Below are positions 1 to 11,732 of a stretch of DNA of 64,000 bases, in pieces; the stretch's first letter is position 1; each line of letters begins with the position of its first letter. The position numbers and the translations under genes are program-made. The notes under the pieces were generated by a model, which did not search any database, was not told where the DNA came from, and worked only from the letters and a program-made list of their open reading frames with translations. The stretch comes from Nicotiana tabacum (taxonomy: Eukaryota > Streptophyta > Magnoliopsida > Solanales > Solanaceae): assembly GCF_000715075.1 (NCBI RefSeq), contig NC_134100.1:26032609-26096608 (forward strand). Reading direction: 5' to 3'.

Positions 1-639
1 TCACAACTGAAATTACTGGACAAAAATACCCCTATAGAAGTTCCGCTGTTAGCGAAATACTGGGCGCCTCAGCGCATTGACTTTCGTGGCCGCACAAAGG
101 CAGGCGCGGACCGCATTTCTTCTCTTTTGTGCTTAGTCTGGACTTGATTTCACAGGAAGCATAGAAGTTACAGCCTCAGCATTAGCATCAACTGCGACCG
201 TGCAATTTGGACGCGGACCGCGCTCCTCAGTTAGGCTCACTTTGCAGGGTCTCTGAACCTTGATCGATGCTCTCAGTGGAAATACCACCGTGGCCGCGTC
301 AGGTGTTCCGCGGCCGCACTTTTTCATCGCGGTTAGCGGTCTCTATTGCACCCCAAAACACCTTCTCTGAATCTCAATTCCGCGTACTGCATAATTGTGG
401 CCGCTTTAGTGGTGGACATTCCGTGGCCGCTCTTTTCCTTCGCGGTCAGTGCTTTTATCTCAGCTTTGATCTTGTGCAAATTTTACTCCTTCATGAGTTG
501 GTTATGGCTTTTTTGCCTCATTTTGACCAAGCCTTGCAAACAAGCACAATAAATCAGTTTTCGGGAATACTTTTACATATTTTTAATCCAAAGCCTAAGC
601 AAAAGAGAGCATAAGATAGGCTAGAATCTATAGTTATCA
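1..639 (-). repeat. Partial 3' LTR of Athila-like element A
   Basis: This stretch aligns along its length with 24165-24795, sharing the same order of GCGGCCGC-like motifs and the same terminal TAGTTATCA. It ends at the conserved LTR terminus and is followed directly by a polypurine tract read on the minus strand. The rest of the LTR lies beyond the left edge. Confidence 0.88.
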
Positions 640-674
640 ACTCCCCAAACTTAAGCTTTTGCTTGTCCTCAAGC
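640..674 (-). other. Polypurine tract of Athila A
   Basis: Read on the minus strand, this is a CTTGAGGACAAG context followed by CTTAAGTTTGGGGAG, abutting the 3' LTR. This is the plus-strand primer site (PPT) expected immediately upstream of a 3' LTR, and its wording is characteristic of Athila elements. Confidence 0.85.
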
Positions 675-2841
675 AAACAAAGTAATTCCCACTTCTACAA
701 GATAATAGAAATAAAAATTTCAGTCGTCCTAAGGTGACTTCATCAAACATCAATTGGGACTAATAATTACCCTTAACACAAATGTATTATCAACAATGCA
801 CAACCTTTTTAGCACCATGTCTCTAGTGAGACACAAGAGCATCGAGAGTTAACTTAACTCATCAAGGAAGCTCGCTCTACTACGTAGGTCATTGTGGAAC
901 CTAAACTCTTTCTCCTTTACTCTCCATAAGCAAATCTCACTTAACAATTGAAGCACTCAAAACAAGGATTGTGAAGAAGCACACTCGTCTCTCACAAAGG
1001 AATGTCACAAGTCCGGCTCTAAGTACCATAAGCTTACCCCTTATGTGAATCACCATTAAGTTAAGCTCACTCAACTCGAAATCATATAGGGTTTTTGCAG
1101 GGATGTAATGAAGGCTTTTGGTTCAATGTAGGATATATCGATCTATGAAGGTTTCATCTTTCCTTAAGCACTTCATTTTCTCATTTCAGCTCACACTTTC
1201 TTGAATCTTTGAGTCATTTTCTTCTCCCTTAGGAAACTAGAGAGACACACTGCCACTCTTCCTTGTTTATGACAATCATTTTTCTCCTTTATAATCATTC
1301 CAAGCCTTTCATCATTGCTTTTATTGAATTCATTCATTTTTCTATATAATTCACTTTCTTTTTTGACTTTTTGTCTTTTCTTTCTTTTTCTTTTGCCTTC
1401 AATTTTCTTCATTTTATATCTTTTATGCATTCCTTGTCTCTCCCCCCAAACTTATGCTTTTTCCAATTGTGCTAAGGAAAGATCGGGTGCCAAGAGAGGG
1501 TCATTTTAGAACAGATAGAGGCTTGTATCATGGTTATTGAAAGAACAAGGGCTTCGGCTTAACAGGGTTGACTAGGGATATCATATTTGGTGGGCTATGG
1601 ATGCTTTCAAGTTTCAATTTGGATCAAGGAGAGCCTATAATCATTTCTCAAGTCTAGCTATACTTAGAATTTTGCCTATACAAACATTCAGGGCAAGTTC
1701 TAGACTTATTGGCATAGGACTTGGACTTGCAAATCAATACCTCACCTCACAAGCTGTTGGATTACTAAAGAGAACAGAGTCGAGAGCCCACAACAACCCT
1801 ATCTAAGATTGAGCAACACAAATGGCCTCGAAGGACCATTCGATGATTGTTTAGTCAATACAAGAGTCTAAAAGTCACAACTAGCACCATTCTTTACAAA
1901 TCAATTTGTTTCTAACCATACGGTCAAAGGTAAATATGTTAGGCCCAAGTGAAACTTTTCCTAAGACACTTTTATTCATTACTACTATTCACACAAAAAC
2001 ACAAAGAAAACATACTCAAACCTTTAAGAAGGTTGTCATGCCATCCATCATCGGGAAGAGCTACTCGGTTCACACAAATTCCACATTTGGAAAGAATCGT
2101 GACATTAAGAAAACCAAAGGCTTATTGATCACGAAAACTTGTAAAATTAAGAAGCTACAAATTGAAAAAGAAACTACTAAATGAAATAAGAAGCTATGCT
2201 ATTAAGGAAAATTGCAAAGGAAGTTATAAAGTAAAATACACAAAGTAAACTAAATATGTACAATAGGGGATTGAGGCGAATATACATAAGAGGGAAATGA
2301 ATATATACATGGAAAGGTAACTTTATATACATACCAAAAGTATGAAAATAAAGTACAATAAGTGAAAAAAAAAGAAAAGAAATAGTATCAAGATTATTAC
2401 AGACCAATAGCCGAATCATCATCAAAATAATGCCACCCCCACCAAATAAAAAGTAGCATTGTCCTCAATTCTATCTACAAAATAGAATAGGGGAAGGGTA
2501 GAGAGTAAAGAAAAACTACCTATGATGCCTCTGTCTGCATGGGGTCACTGGCTGGGTCCTGTGGCTAGCTTGAGTCACCTTCCCTCGGGGTCCTCCAGCT
2601 CAATCTCCAAATCCTCAGATTGGGGGATCACCCCTCTCCTCATGGGCTCTCTGTCAGCCTCCTGCTCTGGTGCCTGTGCTACCTGAGCTGCTGGAATTGG
2701 CTCCTCCTAGAGTAGGTCCAATGGGATGTCTCCAGCTGATCTAATCTTCTCAACCTCCTTGCGCAACAGCTTTACTGAATCCTTTGAGGCCCTAGTCTTT
2801 TTCCTCTTCTTCGTTTGTTTGCCCAATTCCGTGATTGCTTT
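675..2841 (-). other. Long 3' untranslated region of Athila A with two more PPT-like modules
   Basis: About 2.2 kb between the third ORF and the PPT without a supportable gene. It contains a second purine module at 1436-1476 (minus strand GCATAAGTTTGGGGGGAGAG) and a third, weaker one at 2430-2470 (GAGGACAATGC followed by GGTGGGGGTGG). The homologous region of element B at 44161-46110 has the same layout. The short open frames here are not conserved between A and B, so I treat them as chance. Confidence 0.7.
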
Positions 2842-4439
2842 TCACTGAGCATTCAAAGTGTCCATGATAAGTTTCTGGTTGTCCAGGAGCTTCTTCTGAT
2901 TGTCTAGAAGTTCCTCTAACGATTCCTCTACTGAAGCAGGCACTTGAGGCTGTGCTGGAACTGACTCAGCTACCACTATGCTGGATAGGAAAGATAGCTT
3001 TGATGTAGCTGCCTGTATCCAGTTGTTGATACTGGAAAGAGTCTGATTAACCCTCAGTGTAGTCAGAGGGTATGCTGATGACGAAGGCACCGAAGAAGGC
3101 ATAGAAGTAGATGGCCCGTAGTGAGGATATGGCATGGTAGTGGAAGGCTCAGAACTAGTGGCCATCGCCCCTGGATATTCAGACTGACCAATGGAAGTGG
3201 TGGCTTTGCCCTTGGAGTTGGGGTTGTCCGAACCCTGAAGGATGTACCTCTTTGGTTTCACTTTGGTGTCAAAATCCCTTCCTTCTACTTCCTGATCCTC
3301 CAGGTACATGGTGAGGAAGTTTGGGAAATGGTATGAGCTCTCATCTTTTCCAACCACTCTGGTGATCACCTTGGCCATAATATTCTCGACGTTGATCGGG
3401 TACCCCTCCATGATAGCCCACACAATAATAGCCTGGGAGACCGACATATCACTGTCCAGCGTAGTAGGGTCTAACCGTCCGCACAAAAAAGTTTCCCACC
3501 CCTTCACCTCGAAGCTCAAAGTGTTCCTGTTGATATGGATCCCAGGTTTTAGCCACACTGGAGTAGTCCCCAGAAGAGCAATCACTGATGTAAGCTAAGG
3601 GCGGGCTAACTCATCCATAACCACCTTCTCCAGATATAGGGACTTATCCTCGTCATTGAACCCATCATAATCGTTTAAGGTCTTGCCATCAAACTTAATC
3701 TTCTTATTCCAGACTTTGGTAAAAAATGTGCCCTTTTTGATGTGGGTGACATTAGCGTAAAATTCCTTGACCAAGTGTTTATTAGCATCTGGTAGGTTGC
3801 TAGTGAAGAACTTCCACCCCACTCTCTCATTGAGTTGCCTCTTGACATTTGGGTTGTGAGGTAGTAGATCTCGCTCAATGAAGACCCTCTCATGTGTAAG
3901 TGACCTCTGAGGCCACCACTCCCAAAACTTGTGGTAGGCTTTCTCACTCACAAAACGTTCTTGCCATACCATAGGGTTCCTTGATCTCTCCAACCCTCAT
4001 ATTTGGGTGTCACCACCCCTCCCCTCATCAGGGATCTCAGCATCTACATCAATATGGTTCATTGGTGAGGCCAAAGGTGTGGCAAGTGGAGAAGCTGATG
4101 CTGAAGACTCACTACTTTCCTCTGAGCCATCAGAAGACTCAGAAGAAGAAGGGGAAGCAGGGGGTGTAGGCTCGTCTCTCAATTGGAAATTCCCTTGGAG
4201 TCTGCAGGCATATGGGTTGGCACTAGGTCTCCTTCCGAAACTTCCCGGGAAGGGACATACTCACTTCCTTCAGAATGGGATGCAGCTTTATCCGCACTTT
4301 TGATGGTTTTCCACAACTTCCGTATAGGCTTCTGGACCGCTAGTGGTAGTTTGGTCCTTCCTTGTCCTCCTTTTCCCCTGCCTTGGGAGGATTCAGCTCT
4401 CCCTTTTAGTTTATCACCTGCGCCTCTAGATTGTACCAT
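2842..4439 (-). pseudogene. Third ORF of Athila A (env-position protein), broken
   Basis: This lies downstream of pol, where Athila elements carry their so-called env-like ORF. The minus-strand start at 4439 (MVQSRG) is chosen because B has an equivalent start at 48069. A basic, serine-rich N-terminus is followed by an acidic serine tract, then a core (about 3993-3290) with the motifs RFVSE.AYHKF.EWWP, RDLLP.NP, KEFY.NV.HIKKG, GWETF..RLDPTT and GYPINV. These match the family annotated as putative plant transposon protein. The C-terminus repeats LLDNQKKLLDNQK and is probably a coiled coil. Damage: a frameshift near 4185, TGA at about 3994, and TAG at about 3592 where B has Trp. I see no signal peptide or convincing membrane segment, so an envelope function is not supported by this sequence. 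The domain match is from memory of the family, and its function is unknown. Confidence 0.72.
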
Positions 4440-4555
4440 TGTCTGCAGACACAATCAGTGAAAGCTCATTAGTATCGTAGTTAAAAGTATCATACAAAAA
4501 AAGCAGATGAAAAGTTGACAGTGTTCCAAAAGCAAAGATCCGCTGACAGCAAAAA

Positions 4556-4885
4556 AAGGAGTGCGGCCGCTGAATGGCTACCGTTGTCCGCGAAAAAAAA
4601 AGTGCGGCCGCGAGAAACTAGGGTTCAGACTACCCAGTTTCTAAAGTTTGACCAACGCTAAGAGCGGAATTTTGGGTGAGGCCACAAAAGCTGCAACGCT
4701 ATCCGTGGAAAAACGAACGCGGCCGCAGACCCAACTTGGCAATTCTCTGAACTAAAAATCTGCGGTCCGCGAAAAAAGAAGCGTGGCCGCGTAAAGCAGG
4801 CCGCTGACCGCGGAAAACAAACCATTATTACTCTACATTTAGATGAACACTGACCGCAGAATTACGATCGCAGCCGCGAAATTCA
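4556..4885. repeat. GC-rich palindrome cluster upstream of the third ORF of Athila A
   Basis: In an AT-rich surround, GCGGCCGC-type and TGCGGTCCGCG-type short palindromes recur about every 25-40 bp. The cluster lies immediately upstream of the third-ORF start on the minus strand. It is the positional equivalent of 48185-48435 in element B and uses the same vocabulary as the clusters in the LTRs. Confidence 0.7.
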
Positions 4886-5015
4886 AAAAGAACGGGCACT
4901 GAAGGTTTTTTTTACTAGCATACAAATTAGGCAATTAGGTGCCAAAATGAACAACCCTACCCCCTATTAGGCATGTACAATAAGTACCTACATGGATTCT
5001 TCTTTAATATCAATG
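4886..5015 (-). other. Non-coding spacer of Athila A next to the Tat insertion
   Basis: AT-rich sequence of element A between its palindrome cluster and the inserted Tat-like element. It continues at 18734 on the other side. No gene seen. It corresponds loosely to 48440-48680 of element B. Confidence 0.6.
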
Positions 5016-5020
5016 CCTAG
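5016..5020. repeat. Target site duplication CCTAG, left copy
   Basis: The five bases CCTAG immediately precede the 5' LTR and recur immediately after the 3' LTR at 18729-18733. This shows a bona fide integration of the Tat-like element into Athila A. Confidence 0.9.
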
Positions 5021-7520
5021 TGTAGACATGTGATTTTTGACCCTCCCCGAGATTTTTTATATTTTAGCATGTAAATATTTAGTTTAGGCCTAATATCTTT
5101 ATTTCAACTAATTTTGACTTTTTTACTTTATTTCATTACAAAAAATAAAAATTACAAAAAAATAGTTTCGTTAATATTTTGTACTCATACTATTTTACTA
5201 GGATTCTTATTTTTAGTATAATCTTATAAAAAATACAAAAATAATTGCTAATTTTATCCCCATTTTGGTACATAAGCTATGGTTAACCAGTAAGTTTATA
5301 GATTTTTACTTCTTAGGAAATAGAAAGAAATAAGCTTGGGCTTATTGATTTGTCTCTCTTGAATTTAAGTACTCACCTATCCCAATTTTGAGCTCAAATT
5401 CGGATAGCCCATTCCCTTTAACCCTAAGCCCCTTCCCATAAATACATAGACAAAGCTAAAGAAAAGGGGGAAAAAAAATAAATAAAAACCCTAGGGACCT
5501 ACAACCTAAAGGGATCTGAAAAAATCATTTTAACCTATACTCTAAGAGGACTCGCCACAGAGAAAAAGAGAGACCCCTAGAGAAGCAATCAGCCGCAAAA
5601 AATGAAAGCCAAAAAATTCCTAAGGTAACAAAACTGATCCGTCATTTTCCATGATAGAGGAGGAACCTTCAGCTAATATTTCTTCGAAAGAAAACTACCT
5701 AACACTAATAACTCTAAGAAGGAGCTGAACCGTTCCCCATTTTTTTGAGGATAAGCCTCTTCTTCTTCAATCAAAACTTAACAAGGACAACAAAGAAACC
5801 GTAGAAACCAAAATGCTCAGCCATTTTTTGATTGGAAAAAGATCTACAAAAACCCTTGAGCTCCTTCTTCTTCCAAAACTTGGAGCTGCTGCTTCTTCAT
5901 CCCCCTCCGTTTTGTTTCTTCTTCAACCAACCGACGAACCATCCCGCCCAAATCTCCTCCTGAAACCAGCAACCACCGGCTACTATTTTCAGTCCAAAAC
6001 GAGAGCAGCAACAATGAGGAAGAGTTTCTGCTTTTTTTGCTTGTTCTTTGGTTGTCGTTGAAAAACAATGGCGTTTAGTTGAGTTTGAGTTCCGTTAAAG
6101 CCCATTCATAGGTCACTAGCTCCGTTCATTGGGTCTGTTCAGTTCTGTTCGAGATTCCGGCGAGGTTCCGGCACTGCTACATTTTCTGTTCGAGTCCGTG
6201 TCTGTTAGTCGAGCGTCGAAACAATGTTGTGAATGAAGCTGTGTTTCATTGAAAGTTTAGGTTCATATTTTTAGATTCATTTCTTGTCTCAACCTTGATT
6301 AATTTTGAAAAGATTTGTCATTTTTATGTCTCAATCAATATGTTTTATGTTGCAAGAATGAAATATTCCACCTCCAGTTATGTGCCTATATTAGCTGTAT
6401 TTTCCCATTAGATACTAAAATGAATGAGAAAAGAAAAAAGATTTTGAGGGTTGGTTCATATTTTAGACAAAATGCCTTTGCTTGATAGAGTTTAGTCAAA
6501 AAATGTAGACTTCATAAATTTCCTCCGAATAATCCAAAATTGAATATGGGTTCTTACATTGGCACGTTATTTTTTGGTTTTAATTAATGAAGTATTGATA
6601 GGAATTTGTTCAACCGTCCATTTCAGTAATTAGGCCTCTTAATAATGGGTTTGGTATTTGATAAATCGGATTTGCAAGATATTAAATAATTCGTGAATAT
6701 TTGTAGTTTGCTTTAGGCACATATAATATACCATCGTAGTTGCGTACACGTTCGCTGACATAATTACGATTCTAAAAACAAAACCGGAGTATGCGTTCGC
6801 GCAACTTCGGTCAAACTTTCTTAATAATAAAATTATTTTTAATAGGCCGCTAAATTAAATTTAGTTCATATAGTCCGAGGTGTGCCATCTACAATTTAAT
6901 CATTCATGGCCCTCGTATTAATTTTATGACTTAGATACAAAAATGAATAATGTTTGTAGCTTGCTTTAGGCGCGATTTAATCTATAACCGTGATTGTGTA
7001 CACGTTCGCATGACAGAATTACGATTTTGAAAACAAAATCGGTGTATGCATTCGCGCAACTTCGACTAAACCTTCTTAATATTGATAAAGCATTATTAAT
7101 TGTGGACACATGCGCATGACATAATTTTGACGCGCCAAACAAATGGGTACACATATGCGTGACCCGCTTCAAGACAATTTCATAATTCAAAGAGGCAAGT
7201 GCACTTAAGTTCTAAAATCAGTAATCAAACAATTTGATTAAGCCAAGTATGATCAAAGCAACCGTGCTAGAACCACGGAACTCGGGAATGCCTAACACCT
7301 TCTCCCGGGTTAACAAAATTCCTTACCGTATTTCTGTGTTCGCAGGCCGTAAATAGAGTCAAACTTCCTCGATTCGGGATTTTAACCGGTGACTTGGGAC
7401 ACCATGAATTATCCCAAGTGGCGACTCTAGATTTAATTAAATAATCCTGTTTCGATTGTCACTTAAATTGGAAAAACTCCCTTATACCCTTTTGGGATGT
7501 AGGAAAAAGGAGGTGTGACA
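5021..7520 (+). repeat. 5' LTR of the Tat-like element
   Basis: Begins TGTAGACATG and ends GGTGTGACA, and matches 16186-18728. A TATA-like ATAAATAC lies at 5438-5445. The downstream half carries an internal duplication: about 130 bp at 6698-6830 recurs at 6951-7080, sharing GCTTTAGGC, GTACACGTTCGC and TTCGCGCAACTTCG. Near the 3' end an 8-bp inverted repeat (ACTTGGGA at 7392 and TCCCAAGT at 7412) abuts a PBS-like TGGCGACTCTA at 7419-7429. Confidence 0.92.
5438..5445 (+). promoter_or_regulatory. Probable TATA box in the 5' LTR
   Basis: ATAAATAC in a CCCATAAATACATAG context, followed by a purine-rich leader with AAACCCTAGGG. It is conserved in the 3' LTR near 16603. The position is sensible for a U3/R boundary, but the start site is inferred. 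Confidence 0.4.
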
Positions 7521-7524
7521 GCTC

Positions 7525-7542
7525 TGGCGACTCTACTGGGGA
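7525..7542 (+). other. Primer binding site (Ogre/Tat tRNA-Arg type)
   Basis: TGGCGACTCTACTGGGGA starts 4 nt after the 5' LTR. The nearly identical TGGCGACTCTGCTGGGGA occurs at 60600 after the Ogre-like LTR. This is the form reported as complementary to tRNA-Arg in Ogre-type elements; I did not align it to a tRNA set. Confidence 0.85.
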
Positions 7543-7853
7543 TCGAACCCAGAATCTTTAGTTTAGGGTTCAGAATTCGAGCTTGTTAATTTGATTTTTA
7601 CTTGGCTTCATTTATTGTTGATATTACTGTATTCTGCGAACCTTTTGTGCTAACTGCTGTCTATTTACCGTTTTGATATTATTTGAATTGTATATAATAG
7701 CCTTCTTACGCCATCCCTCTGAGTCTTCTAAAATTGGTGCACACGTTCGCGTGGCCCGTTTTTTCTGTAGAAGTTATACCAAATAGAATGAGGCTGGGCC
7801 AGCAACAAGGCCGGGTAGACTTTCGTGCTCCCGGTACGTTTTCCCCTCTTCGG

Positions 7854-8002
7854 CTCGAGTTGTCCGCTCGGGTAAGCCAGTTCAAGAACACAACCCCAGG
7901 TTTAAACTTAGAATAACATAACCTCATGCCGGATCCCTAGTAAGAACGTTTATTTGCATCACGTGTATCTGACTTAGGGGACTCAACATAGGGGTTGAGT
8001 CC
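7854..8002 (+). other. Pair of leader hairpins in the Tat-like element
   Basis: Hairpin 1 has arms CTCGAG (7854-7859) and CTCGGG (7867-7872) around the loop TTGTCCG. Hairpin 2 has arms GGACTCAAC (7979-7987) and GTTGAGTCC (7994-8002), a perfect 9-bp stem. The Ogre-like element has hairpins in the same order and spacing at 61001-61023 and 61142-61160. The region is untranslated leader about 330-480 nt after the PBS. Confidence 0.65.
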
Positions 8003-8397
8003 GTCTAGGACAGGTGTACCCAAAAATAAAAGACTATCCTGATGCATCCTATGTGCTACATGTTGCAATCTTCAAGGGTAAAAGGGGTCATTTGGCAGAC
8101 CAATGAGGCTTGAGGCAAATGAAAAAAGAAAAAGAAAAAAGGGTGAAGTGGGAAAATAAAGCAAGTAGAGCCCATTTATGTTTTCTTTCATATTTTTTTT
8201 TAGAAAAAAACAAAAAAAAAACATGAAAAATCCATAAAGATTTTGCACTTTCTCATCATTTTTCAAAAATAAAAAAAGGGGGAAAAGAAAACCAAAAAAA
8301 AGAGTTTACATGTTTCATCATTTTTCAAAAAAGGACTAAAAAATATTTTTTCTCTCTAAGTTAGTTGTTTTTTCAATTCTCGCCCGTATCCAATCTG

Positions 8398-8465
8398 CCC
8401 GAACTACGTATACCTGATTCTTGTCTTTCGGGGCGTGATACGTAGGCAACCCACATATGGTCCGG
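8398..8465 (+). repeat. Dispersed 65-70-bp motif, copy 1
   Basis: Contains GAACTACGTAT, CCTGATTC, ATACGTAGGC and GGTCCGGTC in order. The arms CTACGTAT (8404-8411) and ATACGTAG (8438-8445) form a perfect 8-bp inverted repeat. Three diverged copies follow at 9694, 12845 and 16001. Confidence 0.7.
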
Positions 8466-8880
8466 TCTTCCTAGTGAGTTTAGGTTCTTGGCTTCGCGGG
8501 GACTTAGCCAAATCTTGCATTTTAAGCCACTTTTAGCCACATAGGTTAATTTTAGAAAAATAGTCACAATCATGTCTTGCATGTGTCCAACATGGGGAGT
8601 TATTGTCTAACATGGCGTTCTAGGTCTTTAACTTATTTGGTCTTATTTTTCTCATACAGGTGTGGATCTGCTTATCGGAGTTTGGGCATGGCAGACGCCC
8701 CATGACCATCCAGTCAGAGTCGCTCATTCAGGAGTTTGCTTAAGGAGATTTTTTTAGTTATTATGTTTTGAGTATGTTGTTCTTTTTATGTCATCTTTTA
8801 CCTTCTAGTTTTGTACAGTAATGTCGAGTCTTTTAGGTGATGTTAGAGTCCGTCATAGTCTATTTAAGTTTGCCGAGTCT
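8466..8880 (+). other. Non-coding leader of the Tat-like element
   Basis: Leader between the first dispersed motif and the AT-rich repeats. It has stops in all plus frames and no recognisable domain. Nothing else seen. Confidence 0.5.
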
Positions 8881-8884
8881 TTTA

Positions 8885-9660
8885 TTATTGTATTACCTAT
8901 TTTTTATTTGAAAAATGTGTAATAAATCAAAAATCCAAAAAAAAGAGATTTGCGTTTTTATATTTCTGTTAGATATTTTCTTTAGAATACTAACTCTAGA
9001 AGTTTAAAAAAAAAATCTTTTGTGGTTTTTCTTAGGAAATTAATATCTAGAACTCAAAAAAAAATTGCTTTTATATTTTCCTTAGTATATTAAGACTAAA
9101 TTCAAAAAAAAAGAAGAGAATTTTCTTTTAGTACCTCTTTAAAAGTTTTCTTTAAAATATTAATTCCAAAAATCCAAAAAGCTTTTCTCTTAAGGTTCTC
9201 CATTGGGGTATATATAAAAAACAAAAAAAAATATATTTTCTTTTTACTTTCACTAGAACTTTAGGATAATCTACATAGAAGTAAAAAAATACTTCATCTT
9301 GTGTTTACCTTCAGAGTTTCCTCCTTAGGTAATCAAATTAAAATCCAAAAATATTTTTTATCTTTTTTATTTCTTGTTTCGAAATCTTTTTTCAGGATAT
9401 CAAGTGATTATTTTTCTTTGGTTCATTCTTTAGATTTCCTTAAAAAAAAAATCAAAAATCAAAAAATATTTTTGTTCTAGGGGTTTTCCTTAATAATTTC
9501 TCATAGAGTACCTGTTTCAAAAAGAAAAAAAAGAGAAGAATATATGTTCGAGTTTAGAATAGGTTATAGAACATTAAGTCTAGAAAATTAAAACAAAGTG
9601 ATTTGCTTCTTTATTTCTCTTTTTCTCATCAGAATAGTCATTAAAGTAATAAAAAAAAGA
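8885..9660 (+). repeat. Quasi-periodic A/T-rich leader repeats
   Basis: A loose repeat of about 65-80 bp alternates an A-tract (AAATCCAAAAAAAA-like) with a T-rich block containing CTTTAGAATATTAA or CTTAGGAAATTAAT. At least eight degenerate units are visible. It is non-coding and similar in style to long Tat/Ogre leaders. Confidence 0.55.
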
Positions 9661-9693
9661 GAACGTCAGTTTATTTAGTCTATTCTCGATTTT

Positions 9694-9757
9694 CCCGAAC
9701 TACGCAAAGATCTGATTCATGCGGCGTCATGATACGTAGTCAACCTACATAGGGTTC
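9694..9757 (+). repeat. Dispersed 65-70-bp motif, copy 2
   Basis: CCGAACTACGCAAAG, CTGATTCATG and GATACGTAGTCAACC in the same order as copy 1. The CTACG and CGTAG arms are kept. Confidence 0.65.
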
Positions 9758-9769
9758 GATCGAATTATT

Positions 9770-9930
9770 TTTTTATTATTAAAAGAAAAAAAGAGAAAAA
9801 AAGAAAAAGAAAAAAAGAGATGAAATTACGGGATGTGAGAAATGAGAGGAAAGGAAAGAGTGATAATTAGAAGAAAAAAGGGGAAGGAAAATGAGCAAGC
9901 AAGTGCTAGAAAAGAAACGAAAAGAGAAGA
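9770..9930 (+). repeat. Purine-rich low-complexity tract
   Basis: Runs of AAAAGAAAAAAAGAG and GGAAAGG dominate about 160 bp just before the gag start. It is probably replication slippage in the leader. A similar purine tract lies at 12670-12830. Confidence 0.7.
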
Positions 9931-10097
9931 TTGAAGGGAACAAATTGGGATGATGCCAAGTGACTTTGTGACCCTCTAAGTCATTCTAGAACCGTTAACT
10001 GTGGCTAACGTGATGACTTCATCTTCATAGCAGAAAGGTGGTTGGTTTGTGGTTCTTAAGGTGGTAACTCTTCTCAACAACATAAGGTCGAAAGGCA

Positions 10098-11732
10098 ATG
10101 GCAGACGACAACAGAATCGAGTCGGTTGATACTGGTGACCAAAAGCAATTGGTTGAACAGGGCAATGGGTTGGTTGAAGAGGTAAAGGATGTTAAGACAA
10201 CACATGACAGACATGTATCAGGCTTGGATGACTGGGAAGCCACCACCCCCGCCACCACCTAGCTTCTTATACTCTACCTTTACCCAAACTCCGGTCACAG
10301 TGCCAGATGATCCCCCATACTCTCCAGATCCACTCGCTTATCACAGCTTTCCCAACCACCCTAGTAGCTCCATCACTCATCCTCTAATTACCTTTCCCCA
10401 AAATTGCCCTCCTGTCATATCCACTATCCCCAACAATGAACACCCACTCAAATTTCATGATGCCCAATATTACCCCTTAGAGGTTGCCCACAAGGTTCCT
10501 AACTCATACAATCAGAACACTCGGAATGAGCCTCATGTTGAAAATGAAAAGGTCACAGGAAAAGAAGGGCGAGATGAGGTATCCAGGAAGCTGAAAGGTA
10601 TAGAACAGTCCTTAAGGAGCGTGCAAGGGATGGGAAATCAGATTAACATGTCTTACAATGACTGTGTATGTTACCTGATGTTCATCAGCCTGGGGGGTTT
10701 AAAATGCCAAAGTTTAACTTCTATGATGGGCGTGGAGATCCAATAGCCCATATGAGGGGTTATTGCAGTGAAATGAGAAGTGTTGATGGGAAAGAGGATT
10801 TGTTGATGACATATTTCAGCGAGGGCTTGACTGGGGCAGCCTTGCAATGGTATACTTGTCAGGATATCAATAAGTGGCATACATGGGATGACATGGCTCA
10901 AGATTTTGTTCGACACTTTCAGTACAATATAGACATTTTCCCATACCGTTCCTCCCTATATTAGATAAAAAAGAAATCCAAGGAAAGTTTTAGGGACTTT
11001 TGGCTTAGATGAAACGAACAAGTTGCTCGGGACAGTCCTCCCATTGATAGAAAAGATATTGCTGAGTCCCGCCAATGACAAGATCTGGGGGGCATTCCTG
11101 CTAAACGCTTTCAGCCTCAATACCGACCCCATGAACATCCCCGAGCTCTACATAATTCACCATAGTATTATCCTCCGAACAACGTTCGGTCATCTATCCA
11201 ACCATTGGGTCATACCTTATGGCGAGCGCCAGCATCACATAATGCACTTTTGCCTTCACAGCATTTTTGAGCATCCAACAACTCTAGAAAACTGGGGCAT
11301 GAAGGGAAACAAAGGCAAAGAAATAGTTCCACGCCAATCTGAGAATCCTATACAAGCCTGTTTGGAAAGTTAAAACATTCTGGCCTGATTGAGCCACTCC
11401 TCTGCTATACTCCGAATCCATACGCAAAAGGTTTTGATCCTACTGTACGGTGCATGTACCACTCTAATGTCCAAGGGCATAGCATTGAAGATTGTCAGGC
11501 GTTGAAAAGGGAAATAGAAAGAATGATTCAAGAAGGGATAATTGTGATCCAGAACAGTGACACCCAGCATATCATGCAGAATCCTTTACCTGCACATGAT
11601 GATACACACTCTGTGGGGATGATGCGTGGTGACAGGGAGCATGAGAATTCTCTTGGGAACTTGCTGATTGAAGTTAATGATATTGAAGTTGGTAATGGTC
11701 TTGGTAATATTGATGTGGAATCCAGTGGCTAA
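10098..11732 (+). pseudogene. Tat-type gag, frameshifted
   Basis: The Gag start at 10098 (MADDNRIESV) is chosen as the first ATG of a frame matching Tat Gag N-termini. After a frameshift near 10190 the frame continues with MYQAWMTGKPPPPPPP. A further shift near 10665 brings the core FKMPKFNFYDGRGDPIAHM and the segment LTGAALQWYT (about 10,700-10,960), the standard retrotransposon Gag domain. After several stops the C-terminal part (about 11360-11732) shows MYHSNVQGHSIEDCQALK and EGIIVIQN, the cysteine-containing segment typical of Tat Gag. The protein would coat element RNA in virus-like particles. At least three frame breaks make it non-functional. The Ogre-like gag at 63265 shares the FKMFNGTGD core. 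Confidence 0.82.

Noticed and set aside
267..614. Open frames of 115 and 68 codons in the left LTR and similar ones at 24444-24708
   Set aside because: They lie in LTR promoter sequence on the opposite strand to the element and have no recognisable domain.
1191..1430. Lys/Arg-rich and Phe-rich frames around T-rich tracts (also 12701-12928 and 44776-45072)
   Set aside because: Translations of pyrimidine or purine runs; not conserved between the two Athila-like elements.
5813..6061. An 82-codon frame in the Tat-like LTR, with a 90-codon counterpart at 16981-17253 that keeps frame across a 3-bp indel
   Set aside because: The two LTRs were identical at insertion, so similarity is expected. The differences include many amino-acid changes, and earlier ATGs lie upstream. 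No sign of selection.
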